Origin: Phycisphaerales bacterium
GTDB lineage: Bacteria > Planctomycetota > Phycisphaerae > Phycisphaerales > SM1A02
Assembly (NCBI GenBank): GCA_029260575.1
Contig: JAJDDB010000002.1
Location: forward strand, 79,451-143,450
Length of the DNA: 64,000 nt
Direction of reading: 5' to 3'
The notes beneath the pieces are model-generated. The model worked only from the letters and a program-made list of their open reading frames with translations. It was not told the DNA's origin and did no database searches. The stretch's first letter is position 1, and every line of letters starts with the position of its first letter. A program made the translations under genes and the position numbers. This document shows, in pieces, positions 36,135 through 44,156 of this stretch.

Positions 36135-37640
36135 ATGTTTCGAGCGGTGTTGCTCATGACTTGCGCGCTTCTGACTGCAACAGCATCCGCGCTGAGTGCG
36201 GACGACCCGCGCCGCAGCGCCATTGCTGATCTGCTTGATGCCGATCAATTCGAGCCCGCTGCGGTCCTGCTCGATGATTACCTCGCAGATCATCCGAAAG
36301 ATGCGTTGATGCACTACAACGCTGCGTGTGCCGACGCACAACTGCTGAACATCGATGCCGCAGAACAGCATCTGCGAATGGCTGTAAAGCACGGCTTCCT
36401 GCGCTTCAGCGTCATACAGCGAGATCCAGATTTGAAATCGTTGCGCTCCGGTGAAATCTTTAATTCACTGGTAGCCGCCCGCGATGCTGCTGACGGCATT
36501 CTTGCAGGGCGGCGCAATGAACAGTGGTTACAACGTCTCAAGAACGGTCAGTATCAACTGCTGCGCGATCGGGACAGAAAAATCGATCTCATCAGCGCAC
36601 TTGAACCTGCCGCTGCACAAGCCGCAATGATCCGGATCGCCGAACTGGCTGATACGTACGTTGGTTTTTTCGACCGCACATTGCGAAACAGCATCACCAT
36701 CGTGCTCTTGACCGATGTCGATGCTCAGGTGCTCTTCAGCAACGACCGTGTGCGGGGCAACTACCGCCATGCTATGCGCGAGCTGATCGTTTCAAATCCT
36801 GGTCGGTCGCTACAGCACGAGTTGGCTCATGCCTTCCATCACAATCACATGGATGCAGTCGGGCAGGAGCACCCGATCTGGGTGCAGGAGGGCCTTGCAA
36901 GTCTGTTCGAAGCATTCGATGTCGATGAAAGAGGGCAGGTCACGTTCTTGCCCAATGATCGGCAGACGATGATGAAGTACCTGATTGCCGGCGACGCATT
37001 CCCAGCTCGCTGGGCCGAGCTATTGCAGTGCTCAACTGCCACATTCAAACGCGATGCACATCAATATTACCCCTTTGCGCGCTCGGTCTTCGAGTATGTC
37101 GCCGCACACGCAAACATGCAGGATTGGTACAAACAGTACGTTTCTTTGTTCGATGTCGACGCAACAGGCAAGGCAGCTTTAGTAGCCGAACTCGCAGCAC
37201 CGCTGCATGAGTCTGAAGCCGGCTGGCGGCTCTGGGTGATGTCACGTGATGCTGCGCCGGCCAAAGAGGAATACGACAAACCTGCAACTCGTCTTGTTAC
37301 GAGATCAAATGCGCCGATCGAAGTGAACGCGGAGACATTTACCGACGTTGATTCATCAGACAGCCGCACGATCATCATCGAGCGCGACATGACGGTTGCT
37401 GCTGCTCTGTATGCAGAGTTGCGGCCGAGCATTTTGGCAGGTGAATACGAAAATGCTGTTGATCGGCTGCGGGCTGTCATTGCACTGGATCCGGATCATG
37501 CGGATGCACGCTACGACCTGGCGCTGGCGTGCATTCAGACCGGCGATAATGAAGGCGCATGTGAACAATACGAACACCTGCGCAGACTCAACATGAACCT
37601 TGCGCGAATGGTGCGAGCATGCCTAAAGCCTGCCTCCTGA
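36135..37640 (+). CDS. Secreted TPR/peptidase-MA-type zinc metalloprotease
   Basis: About 501 aa from the ATG at 36135, with a signal peptide (AVLLMTCALLTATASALSA). TPR-like helices follow (YNAACADAQLLNIDAAEQHLRMAV) and again at the end (YDLALACIQTGDNEGACEQYEHL). Between them is a gluzincin domain: LQHELAHAFHHNHM with HExxH, then WVQEGLASLFEAF carrying the third zinc ligand Glu. This HExxH...E order matches the peptidase-MA-like/DUF1570 family often found in planctomycetes. A terminator lies at its end. Confidence 0.85.
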   Translation: MFRAVLLMTCALLTATASALSADDPRRSAIADLLDADQFEPAAVLLDDYLADHPKDALMHYNAACADAQLLNIDAAEQHLRMAVKHGFLRFSVIQRDPDLKSLRSGEIFNSLVAARDAADGILAGRRNEQWLQRLKNGQYQLLRDRDRKIDLISALEPAAAQAAMIRIAELADTYVGFFDRTLRNSITIVLLTDVDAQVLFSNDRVRGNYRHAMRELIVSNPGRSLQHELAHAFHHNHMDAVGQEHPIWVQEGLASLFEAFDVDERGQVTFLPNDRQTMMKYLIAGDAFPARWAELLQCSTATFKRDAHQYYPFARSVFEYVAAHANMQDWYKQYVSLFDVDATGKAALVAELAAPLHESEAGWRLWVMSRDAAPAKEEYDKPATRLVTRSNAPIEVNAETFTDVDSSDSRTIIIERDMTVAAALYAELRPSILAGEYENAVDRLRAVIALDPDHADARYDLALACIQTGDNEGACEQYEHLRRLNMNLARMVRACLKPAS

Positions 37641-37664
37641 AAAAACGGGACGGGAGTCTTTTTT
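37634..37664 (+). terminator. Rho-independent terminator
   Basis: CTCCTG (37634-37639) can pair with CGGGAG (37651-37656), enclosing an A-rich loop, and is followed by TCTTTTTT. It overlaps the stop codon of the TPR metalloprotease gene and lies in the 22-base gap before the convergent GNAT gene; the A-run on the other arm could let it work on both strands. Confidence 0.7.
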
Positions 37665-38277
37665 AGGTGATGGTCAATCGCGCATCCAATCGCTCGCGCA
37701 CTAATGGCCACTGCTCGGCGGTGATTGAGTACATCACGGTGCTGCGGCAATACCCATCCAGCATTATGACGTGATTGCGAAGTACGCCTTCCTTTACCGC
37801 CCCCAGTTTCTCGATTGCGCGTTGGCTCTGCAGATTGCGCAGATCGGTCTTGAGCTGCACACGGATGGCATCGAGTTCTTCGAATGCGTGCGCCAGCATG
37901 AGGCGCTTCATCTCGGGGTTGGTGCGTATGCCGCGCTGGTTGGGTGCGAGCCAGGTCCAGCCGATTTCGCAGCCGCGATGGGGTGGGCGAATCTCCAGAT
38001 ATGTCGTAACGCCAACACGCTGGCCGGTCGCTTTCAACATGATACAGAATGGCACAACCGTCGGATTGTCAATCAGCATCGAGAAAAACGTGCGACACCC
38101 CTCGACCGTCCAGGGGGTCGGCGACCGCGAGAAATAACGAAACGTTTCCGGCGAATCCGCAGCGGCCAGCAATTCATCTGCATGGTCAAGCGACAACGGC
38201 TCGAGGCGCACGGTTTCGCCTTCGAGAACTGTGTTACGTGCAATCCACGAATCGAATGTTGTTGAAGGAGTTGACAT
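37663..38277 (-). CDS. GNAT-family acetyltransferase (RimJ/RimL type)
   Basis: 204 aa. GETVRLEPLSLDHADELLAAAD and the later QRVGVTTYLEIRPPHRGCEIGWTWLAPNQRG fit the RimL/acetyltransf_3 layout: a short strand-helix N-terminus, and the A-motif region where acetyl-CoA pyrophosphate would bind (NQRGIRTNPEMKRLML). The end LQSQRAIEKLGAVKEGVLRNHV is typical. Acceptor unknown, could be a small molecule or protein N-terminus. A truncated copy of its first 25 residues exists at 39.3 kb. Confidence 0.9.
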   Translation of the reverse strand: MSTPSTTFDSWIARNTVLEGETVRLEPLSLDHADELLAAADSPETFRYFSRSPTPWTVEGCRTFFSMLIDNPTVVPFCIMLKATGQRVGVTTYLEIRPPHRGCEIGWTWLAPNQRGIRTNPEMKRLMLAHAFEELDAIRVQLKTDLRNLQSQRAIEKLGAVKEGVLRNHVIMLDGYCRSTVMYSITAEQWPLVRERLDARLTIT

Positions 38278-38285
38278 CGAAAAAA

Positions 38286-39248
38286 CTACTCGTTGGTCTT
38301 TACGATTGCTTCAACCGTTCCATCAGCATCGACACGTTGAACGCGCAGACCGCTATTGTCCGAATCGCTATCCGGGTTCTCAAGAATATAGAGTCGGCCG
38401 TCACAGTGCGCAACTCCAATCGGCGCCCAATCTGCTGGACAGCGATATGCGACGCTCTTGATTCCATCGGATGACACCGCAATGACACGACGGCCGGCGT
38501 GGTAGGCGATGTAGACCGTGCCATCATCAGCTACACACATGCCATACAACCGGTTGATTGTCGTAGGTGGGCCGCGTTTCTCCGGCGGATCGCTCGGTTT
38601 CGCATCAATCAATGCGGTGACAAGTGTCGTCACTTCGCCTTCAAGCGAAACCCGGCGAACGTGATCGCGATCACACAAATAAATCGCGCCGTCCGGGCCA
38701 GTGGTCATGGCGGTGACGATGCGGAATGTCGCGTCCGTGCCGGTGCCGTCGGCATATAGCGGATTGTCGTGTCCGCCGGCGAGGGTCGATACATCGCCAT
38801 TCGGTGTGCGCTTGCGGAGAATTGCTCGCCAATTATTGGAATGATCCCGTTCGGAATGTGCGAAGTAGACGTTGCCCTCGGCGTCAATTGTGAACGGTTC
38901 GCCGGCGAAAGATGCGAAGTCATTTGTGTACGCGATCAATCGTTCGGGCTTACTATCCGGTTCGATGCGCCACAGCGAGCGCGGCGCGGGGCCGCCGTTG
39001 CCGTCGCCTTCTGCTTCGTAATACAGCGTGCCGTCGCCAGTGAGTTTCAAGTCGTGCGTCCAGTGATTGCGTAGTAGCGCGGTCCGCATGCCATCAGGCG
39101 AAACCTTCCAGATCGTGCGCTGCGCGACATCGGCGAAGTAGATCGTGCCGTTCTCGGTGACGACAATCCCACTGCCGGGGTGAGCCAAGACCGATGCGCA
39201 TAAAACACCCAGCACAATCACAAATACACAAGAATACATTCGGCGCAT
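38286..39248 (-). CDS. Secreted NHL/SMP-30-type beta-propeller protein
   Basis: About 320 aa from the ATG at 39248 (AGGAC upstream). Signal peptide YSCVFVIVLGVLCASVLAHPG. The rest repeats beta-propeller blades: GTIYFADVAQRTIWKVSPDG, GNVYFAHSERD, GAIYLCDRDHVRRVSLEGEVT, GTVYIAYHAGRRVIAVSSDG, GRLYILENPDSD. Each blade ends in a DG-type turn as in NHL and SMP-30-like families. Likely a binding or lactonase-like exported protein; activity not clear. Ends eight bases before the GNAT gene. Confidence 0.85.
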   Translation of the reverse strand: MRRMYSCVFVIVLGVLCASVLAHPGSGIVVTENGTIYFADVAQRTIWKVSPDGMRTALLRNHWTHDLKLTGDGTLYYEAEGDGNGGPAPRSLWRIEPDSKPERLIAYTNDFASFAGEPFTIDAEGNVYFAHSERDHSNNWRAILRKRTPNGDVSTLAGGHDNPLYADGTGTDATFRIVTAMTTGPDGAIYLCDRDHVRRVSLEGEVTTLVTALIDAKPSDPPEKRGPPTTINRLYGMCVADDGTVYIAYHAGRRVIAVSSDGIKSVAYRCPADWAPIGVAHCDGRLYILENPDSDSDNSGLRVQRVDADGTVEAIVKTNE

Positions 39249-39288
39249 ATCACGTCCTTTCAATGACAGCATCCGCTCGTCAATGTAG

Positions 39289-39468
39289 TCACAAATTCCC
39301 GCGCCGCTCCTGCTCGAGTTCAAGCGCTTCGAACAGAGCGTTAAGATTGCCTTTGCCAAGCGACAACGGCTCAAGACGAACCGTGTCGCTTTCAAGTGTC
39401 GTATCAGGATCGATCCAAGCGCTGCTCAAATGCGTTTTGATTCCGCCTTCAGCGCAACCATTGAGCAT
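39289..39468 (-). pseudogene. Chimeric scar: start of a GNAT gene joined to the end of an hpd gene
   Basis: A 59-codon minus-strand frame. Residues 15-37 (SSAWIDPDTTLESDTVRLEPLSL) match the first part of the GNAT at 37.7 kb (TFDSWIARNTVLEGETVRLEPLSL); residues 38-59 (GKGNLNALFEALELEQERRGNL) match the last 22 residues of the 4-hydroxyphenylpyruvate dioxygenase at 40.35 kb. It is in frame across the join and the start overlaps the upstream lipoprotein stop (TAATG). Best read as a deletion scar between a duplicated GNAT and hpd. Confidence 0.85.
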
Positions 39469-40325
39469 TAGGAAGGAAATGGCCAGTTCTTGCGGAGCCC
39501 TTCAGTGGTAACTCGTTTCGCCTGCTCCTCGGTGATGTGGAACTTTTTACAGACTTCATTCTTGTATTCTTTGCGAAGTTGCGCAGCTAATTCGGCGTTC
39601 GCCAGAATGTCATGTTCTGTGGCACCAATCTTGATTGGCCGCCGTTGATCTGCAATCTCGCGGGCGCGATCCTCCGCTTGGACAAGTTCGGACCAGATTA
39701 GCTTTCGCGTGTTTTCATCAAGGCCATCAATGACTTCATGGTCAGTCACCGCCGCTGCAAGACGATCCGTTCTGATTGTTATTGAAGGTGTGTTTGCAGA
39801 TGGCGTATGACTCAACATGCCGACCCATTGTCCCATGCCGGATTCGAAATGCTCACGTGAAACATAGCAATAGATGAACACATTGGTCGGCCGTGAATGG
39901 TATCGAAAGTCCCGTTCACCTTGCGCCTCGCCAAACAGTCCCTCGATCAGCCTACGGAGATCTGTCTCAGAAATGGCAGGTTCGACGCCAATTTGGTAGA
40001 CAATTTGTGCTTTGATCAGAGAATCATGCCGCTGCTGATCAAAGAACGAATGATCGATCGCATGCCAATCGCTTGGGTTCGAAGTCTCAGTCTGGGTCTG
40101 TGATCGCGCCTCATCTTGATTGGCGGACGAATCGGATGATTCGCTCTCGGCATTAGCTTGGATCGCACTGGGAGTAGTGGGTATCTCTGGCTCTTGATTC
40201 TCTTGAATTGACGCGGGTTGTCTTTCCGGTTTCTCGACATCAAATGATCGATTGGGAGTCTCACTGCAACTACACGCTACGATTGCGTGTAATGCAGCAA
40301 TGAACATAAACGCGTAGCCACGCAT
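39468..40325 (-). CDS. Uncharacterised predicted lipoprotein
   Basis: 285 aa. N-terminus MFIAALHAIVACSCSET suggests a lipobox (IVAC), followed by a Glu/Ser/Thr/Pro-rich linker to about residue 95 and a compact domain (FFDQQRHDSLIKAQIVYQIG, RRLIEGLFGEAQGERDFRYHSRPTNVFIYCYVSRE split by helices). I do not recognise it. The C-terminal ADQRRPIKIGATEHDILANA is likely helical. It lies between hpd and the chimeric scar on the same strand. Confidence 0.65.
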   Translation of the reverse strand: MRGYAFMFIAALHAIVACSCSETPNRSFDVEKPERQPASIQENQEPEIPTTPSAIQANAESESSDSSANQDEARSQTQTETSNPSDWHAIDHSFFDQQRHDSLIKAQIVYQIGVEPAISETDLRRLIEGLFGEAQGERDFRYHSRPTNVFIYCYVSREHFESGMGQWVGMLSHTPSANTPSITIRTDRLAAAVTDHEVIDGLDENTRKLIWSELVQAEDRAREIADQRRPIKIGATEHDILANAELAAQLRKEYKNEVCKKFHITEEQAKRVTTEGLRKNWPFPS

Positions 40326-40353
40326 AATTCTCGTCTCCTATTACCTGCCAGAA

Positions 40354-41553
40354 TCACAAATTCCCGCGGCGTTCCTGTTCGAATTCCAGCGCTTCGAACA
40401 GAGCTTTAAAATTGCCCTTGCCGAAACTCTGTGAACCTCTGCGGCTGATGATTTCAAAGAACAGCGTCGGCCGATCCTGCAACGGTTTGGTGAACAGTTG
40501 CAGCAGGTATCCCTCATCATCAGAATCGACAAGGATGCCAAGGTCGCGAATGCGCTCATGATTTTCCTTCACCGGCTCGTGACCATGCTCGCGTAACGTC
40601 GTGTTGACCCGATCCCACACCTTTTCGTAATAGGCATCCGGCAGCATCAGGAAATCCACGCCTCTGCGGCGCAGTTCCGCAACCGAGTGCAGTTCATCAT
40701 CAGTGCGCAGGGCCATATGCTGCACGCCCGGAGTCATGTCGTGCCACTCCAGATATTCCTGAATCTGGCTTTTCTTCTTGCCCTCTGCGGGTTCGTTGAT
40801 GGGCATCTTGATCAGATTGTTACCCGACGCCATGACCTTGCTCATCAGAGCTGAATACTCAGTTGAGATGTCCTTGTCATCGAAGTGCTTGAACATTTTG
40901 AATTCAAGCACGCTCTCGTACCACTGCACCCAGTGATTCATCTTGCCTTCTTCGACGTTGCCGACAAGATGATCGACATACTTCAAGCCGCACGGATGCT
41001 GTTTGTTGTATTCATTCAGGGGCGTGTCGGTCTTCGTGAATGCCGGGCTCATGCGTCCGCCCTTCTTCACGTTCGGCAGGTCGTACGCGCCAGTTCGGCT
41101 GATGAACGTGTGCGTGACCCGGCCGTAGGTCTTGATCGCTGCTGCGGTCACACTGCCGTACTCATCGGAAAGCGTGTCCGGTTCGTACTCGACTTCAGCG
41201 CCATTGGAAACAGCCCGCTCAAACGCTTTTTCAGCATCAAACACGGTCAGCGCGATGTCCTTGACGCCGTCACCGTACTTCTTGAGTTCCTCTGCGGCAG
41301 GGTGATCCTTGGTCAGCGGTGTCGAAAGAATGATTCGGATATTGCCCTGTGTCAGGAGATAGCTTGCCCGGTCACGGCTGCCTGTGGTGAGGTCAGATAC
41401 CTGTTCGATCTGGAACCCGAATGTGTGCGCATAGAAATACGCTGCCTGCTTGGCATTGCCCACGTAGAAATGCACGTGATCGACATCGATCAGCGAAAGC
41501 GGATCGGTCGCAGCTGTGGTCGGTGCATCAATAGATTTCGGTGCGGTGCTCAT
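40354..41553 (-). CDS. hpd: 4-hydroxyphenylpyruvate dioxygenase
   Basis: Fe(II) dioxygenase turning 4-hydroxyphenylpyruvate into homogentisate in tyrosine breakdown. 399 aa, normal length, ATG with GGGAG upstream. Metal ligands: His of YVDHLVGNV, His of GVQHMALRTDD and Glu of PTLFFEIISRRG. N-terminal vicinal-oxygen-chelate half begins DVDHVHFYVGNAKQAAYFY. The C-terminal LFEALEFEQERRGNL is duplicated in the scar at 39.3 kb. No homogentisate dioxygenase gene is adjacent. Confidence 0.96.
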   Translation of the reverse strand: MSTAPKSIDAPTTAATDPLSLIDVDHVHFYVGNAKQAAYFYAHTFGFQIEQVSDLTTGSRDRASYLLTQGNIRIILSTPLTKDHPAAEELKKYGDGVKDIALTVFDAEKAFERAVSNGAEVEYEPDTLSDEYGSVTAAAIKTYGRVTHTFISRTGAYDLPNVKKGGRMSPAFTKTDTPLNEYNKQHPCGLKYVDHLVGNVEEGKMNHWVQWYESVLEFKMFKHFDDKDISTEYSALMSKVMASGNNLIKMPINEPAEGKKKSQIQEYLEWHDMTPGVQHMALRTDDELHSVAELRRRGVDFLMLPDAYYEKVWDRVNTTLREHGHEPVKENHERIRDLGILVDSDDEGYLLQLFTKPLQDRPTLFFEIISRRGSQSFGKGNFKALFEALEFEQERRGNL

Positions 41554-41673
41554 GATGTGAACAACTCCCTGCCAGACAGTTGTGTGATTCGTTTTGTGTG
41601 AGCTTAATGGCGTGACGATTCGAGTGAAATCGCCACCGCTTCATCATAGGAGATCGCATTGCGGTCTGGCAGA

Positions 41674-42231
41674 TCAATACACCAGAACCGATGCGACATC
41701 ATGCGGAGCCAGCCGATCGCGGCCGTTGAGCATGGCAAGCTCGATCAGCACAGTCACGCCGAGAATTTCCGCGCCGAGCCCCTGCACGAGATCGCAGCAG
41801 GCTTTCATAGTACCGCCGGTCGCCAGCAAATCATCGACCATCAATACACGATGGTGGCCAGCCACAGCGTCCGCATGAATCTCGACGGTGTCGGTGCCGT
41901 ATTCCAACTGGTATTGCATCGACTTGCGTTCATACGGCAGCTTGCCGGGCTTTCGCACGGGAATGAAACCGCAATTGAGTGCCTGAGCGATGGCTGTGCC
42001 GAATATAAACCCGCGCGATTCAGCTCCCACAACAAGATCAACGTGCGCGTTGCGGTACGGGTTGGCCATGAATTCTACTGCCAGCGCGAGGCCGGACGCA
42101 TTGGCCAGCAGCGGGGTGATGTCCTTGAACATGACGCCGGGCTTGGGAAAGTCGGGAATCTCGCGGATCAGCGTCTCGAGATGCTTGATCATCGTTCGTT
42201 CGGCGGTCGCGCGTGGTTCGGGAATGGCCAT
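41674..42231 (-). CDS. apt: Adenine phosphoribosyltransferase
   Basis: Purine salvage: adenine plus PRPP to AMP. 185 aa from the ATG at 42231; the ATG at 42192 (IKHLETLI) is an alternative and neither has a clear ribosome site. Family blocks: IPDFPKPGVMFKDITPLL, GAESRGFIFG, the Lys of PVRKPGKLPYE, and the PRPP loop VLMVDDLLATGGTM. All intact. Divergent from the GroES-like gene at 42306. Confidence 0.96.
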   Translation of the reverse strand: MAIPEPRATAERTMIKHLETLIREIPDFPKPGVMFKDITPLLANASGLALAVEFMANPYRNAHVDLVVGAESRGFIFGTAIAQALNCGFIPVRKPGKLPYERKSMQYQLEYGTDTVEIHADAVAGHHRVLMVDDLLATGGTMKACCDLVQGLGAEILGVTVLIELAMLNGRDRLAPHDVASVLVY

Positions 42232-42305
42232 GCGTACTGTTGTACCAGCAAAATGCCTATTATGGGTTCGTGCCTGCACCCAAACCCCGCCAGCAAACGC
42301 CGCCC

Positions 42306-42593
42306 ATGGAAATCGTCGAGCCGATCGGGAATCGTGTTCTGATTCGCAAGGATGAGGACAAGAAACAGACCAAGAGCGGCATTCACCTGCCGGACAAGAT
42401 CGAGATACCGACGATCACCGGCCGGGTCGTCACCGTCTCCGCACAAGTCGAAAGCAATCCTGACTATCCGATCAAACAATACGATCGCGTCCTGTTCAAC
42501 CCGAAGGAAAGCATCCCGGTGGATTTTGAGGGTGACAACCGGTTGTTCGTCGTTCCGGTGGAAGATGTCGTCGCGGTGTTTCGGAAGCAGTGA
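42306..42593 (+). CDS. groES: GroES-like co-chaperonin
   Basis: 95 aa, the usual size. PIGNRVLIRKDEDKKQTKSGIHLPD matches the GroES start (PLxDRVLVKxxExxxxTxGGIxLPD), with KKQTKSGIHL as the mobile loop region. The end EGDNRLFVVPVEDVVAVF fits the last strand. No groEL follows (the next gene is aroA), and the sequence is more diverged than typical GroES, so it may be a second, specialised copy rather than the main co-chaperonin. Confidence 0.85.
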   Translation: MEIVEPIGNRVLIRKDEDKKQTKSGIHLPDKIEIPTITGRVVTVSAQVESNPDYPIKQYDRVLFNPKESIPVDFEGDNRLFVVPVEDVVAVFRKQ

Positions 42594-42617
42594 ATCCTGT
42601 TCCATTCCTCCTTGTTG

Positions 42618-42729
42618 TGAGAGGGGTTGGGTGAGGGTATTCCTGCATGTCGATTCATGTCAGGAATGCAGTAGAGTTTGCACAGTAATGATCCCCTCAC
42701 CCCCAGCCTCTCTCCCCAGAGGAGAGAGA
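42618..42729. repeat. MITE-like element with long inverted arms
   Basis: The arms GAGAGGGGTTGGGTGAGGG (about 42620-42638) and CCCCTCACCCCCAGCCTCTC (about 42694-42713) are inverted repeats. Inside, ATTCCTGCATG...TGTCAGGAATGC forms a second smaller palindrome, and CTCTCTCC(CCAGA)GGAGAGAG at 42709-42729 is a third hairpin that also contains the ribosome site of aroA (AGGAGAG). CCTCACCC...CTCTCCC elements of this type occur scattered in many genomes. No ORF inside. Confidence 0.7.
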
Positions 42730-42736
42730 AATACGA

Positions 42737-44092
42737 ATGTCTGACTACACACTCCCACTAGATGAACTGCCGGACCCACTGCCGATTGTGCCGCTGAGCA
42801 AACCGTTCGATGTGACGATCACGCCCCCGGGCAGCAAGTCCATTACATGTCGTGCGTATGTGCTGGCAGCGCTTGCCGAGGGCGAATCGAAGATCATTCG
42901 ACCGCTTCGTGCGGAAGACACCAACGGTTTGTTGGATGCACTCTGCACACTCGGTGCTATCGCCCGTTGGGATGGCGAGGACGTTTTCATCAAAGGCGTT
43001 GCTGGTCGCTTTCCACGCGGCGGGGAAGTGAATCTTGGCGATGGTGGAACGCCGACGAGGTTCATGATTGCCTGCGCGTGTCTTGCAGCTGAACCGGTGG
43101 TGGTGGATGGGTCGGCGCGCATGCGCGAGCGGCCGATTGCTGAAGGCGTGGACATGCTCCGCCAACTCGGAGCGAAGATCGAGTACATCGAAGAAGAAGG
43201 GCGTCTGCCGGTGCGCGTCGTGCCGAGTGATGAGTTCAAGGGCGGTGAATTGACGATCGGCAAGACGGCGAGCAGTCAGTTCATCTCGGCGTTGGTATTG
43301 ATCGCACCGTGGCTTAATGAGGGTATTCAATTACGGTTTCAAGGCGTACCAACGAGTGAGAGTTACGTCGTGCTGTCATTGAAGATGGTGGATGATTGGG
43401 GGGCTCGCTGCGAAGCGCACATTAGCAACGACTCCGGTTCTCTGCGGGTATGGACTGAACATATCACTTCGTGCCTCTACACGGTTGAACCAGATGCGTC
43501 CGCACTGGTGTATTGGCTTGGCGCAAGTGCAATCGTTCCTGGTGCGGTAGTTCAGAACCCACTGCGAAACGAATACTCCGTACAACCGGATGCATGGTTC
43601 TGGTCTCGTCTCAAGAAGATCGGCGTGCATACGCTTGAATTTGACGCCGAGACTGATCTCTATCCTGGTGCTATTCGGGGGCCAGAACTACTGCAAGGTT
43701 GCGAAATCACGATGCAAGACATGCCGGATGCAGCGATGATGTTCGCAACAATTCTAGCTATTTCCAATACAACATCAATGGTTTCCGGCCTGCACACACT
43801 CCGCGTCAAAGAAACCGATCGCATCGCAGCGCTGGCGAATGAGTTGCGCAAGGTTGGATGCGAAATTGAGACGACCGACGACTCGATCACGATCACGCCG
43901 ATGCCGCGCGATGATGATGGCAATTTCACGAATACCAATCCGGTCATCATCGAATCCTACAACGACCACCGCATGGCGATGGCGTTTGCGGTGCTCGGGC
44001 TCGTTCGGCCGGGGATTTCCATCCGCAACCCCAGGTGCGTCGCCAAGAGCTACCCCGGTTTCTGGCACGACTTCGCAAAGCTGTACCAATAG
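42737..44092 (+). CDS. aroA: 3-phosphoshikimate 1-carboxyvinyltransferase (EPSP synthase)
   Basis: Transfers enolpyruvate from PEP to shikimate-3-phosphate. 451 aa, ATG at 42737. Motifs: the substrate loop TPPGSKSITCRAYVLAALAEG, LGDGGTPTRFM, DGSARMRERPI, TASSQFISALVLIAP, and near the end KETDRIAALANELRKVG and SYNDHRMAMAFAVLGL. All catalytic blocks are intact. The ribosome site lies in the hairpin of the element just upstream. Confidence 0.97.
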   Translation: MSDYTLPLDELPDPLPIVPLSKPFDVTITPPGSKSITCRAYVLAALAEGESKIIRPLRAEDTNGLLDALCTLGAIARWDGEDVFIKGVAGRFPRGGEVNLGDGGTPTRFMIACACLAAEPVVVDGSARMRERPIAEGVDMLRQLGAKIEYIEEEGRLPVRVVPSDEFKGGELTIGKTASSQFISALVLIAPWLNEGIQLRFQGVPTSESYVVLSLKMVDDWGARCEAHISNDSGSLRVWTEHITSCLYTVEPDASALVYWLGASAIVPGAVVQNPLRNEYSVQPDAWFWSRLKKIGVHTLEFDAETDLYPGAIRGPELLQGCEITMQDMPDAAMMFATILAISNTTSMVSGLHTLRVKETDRIAALANELRKVGCEIETTDDSITITPMPRDDDGNFTNTNPVIIESYNDHRMAMAFAVLGLVRPGISIRNPRCVAKSYPGFWHDFAKLYQ

Positions 44093-44156
44093 TGGGTGAA
44101 CCGGCTTCTGTGCTTTCTCTGCGTCCTTGGCGACTCACCGGTGAATTGCACCTACC

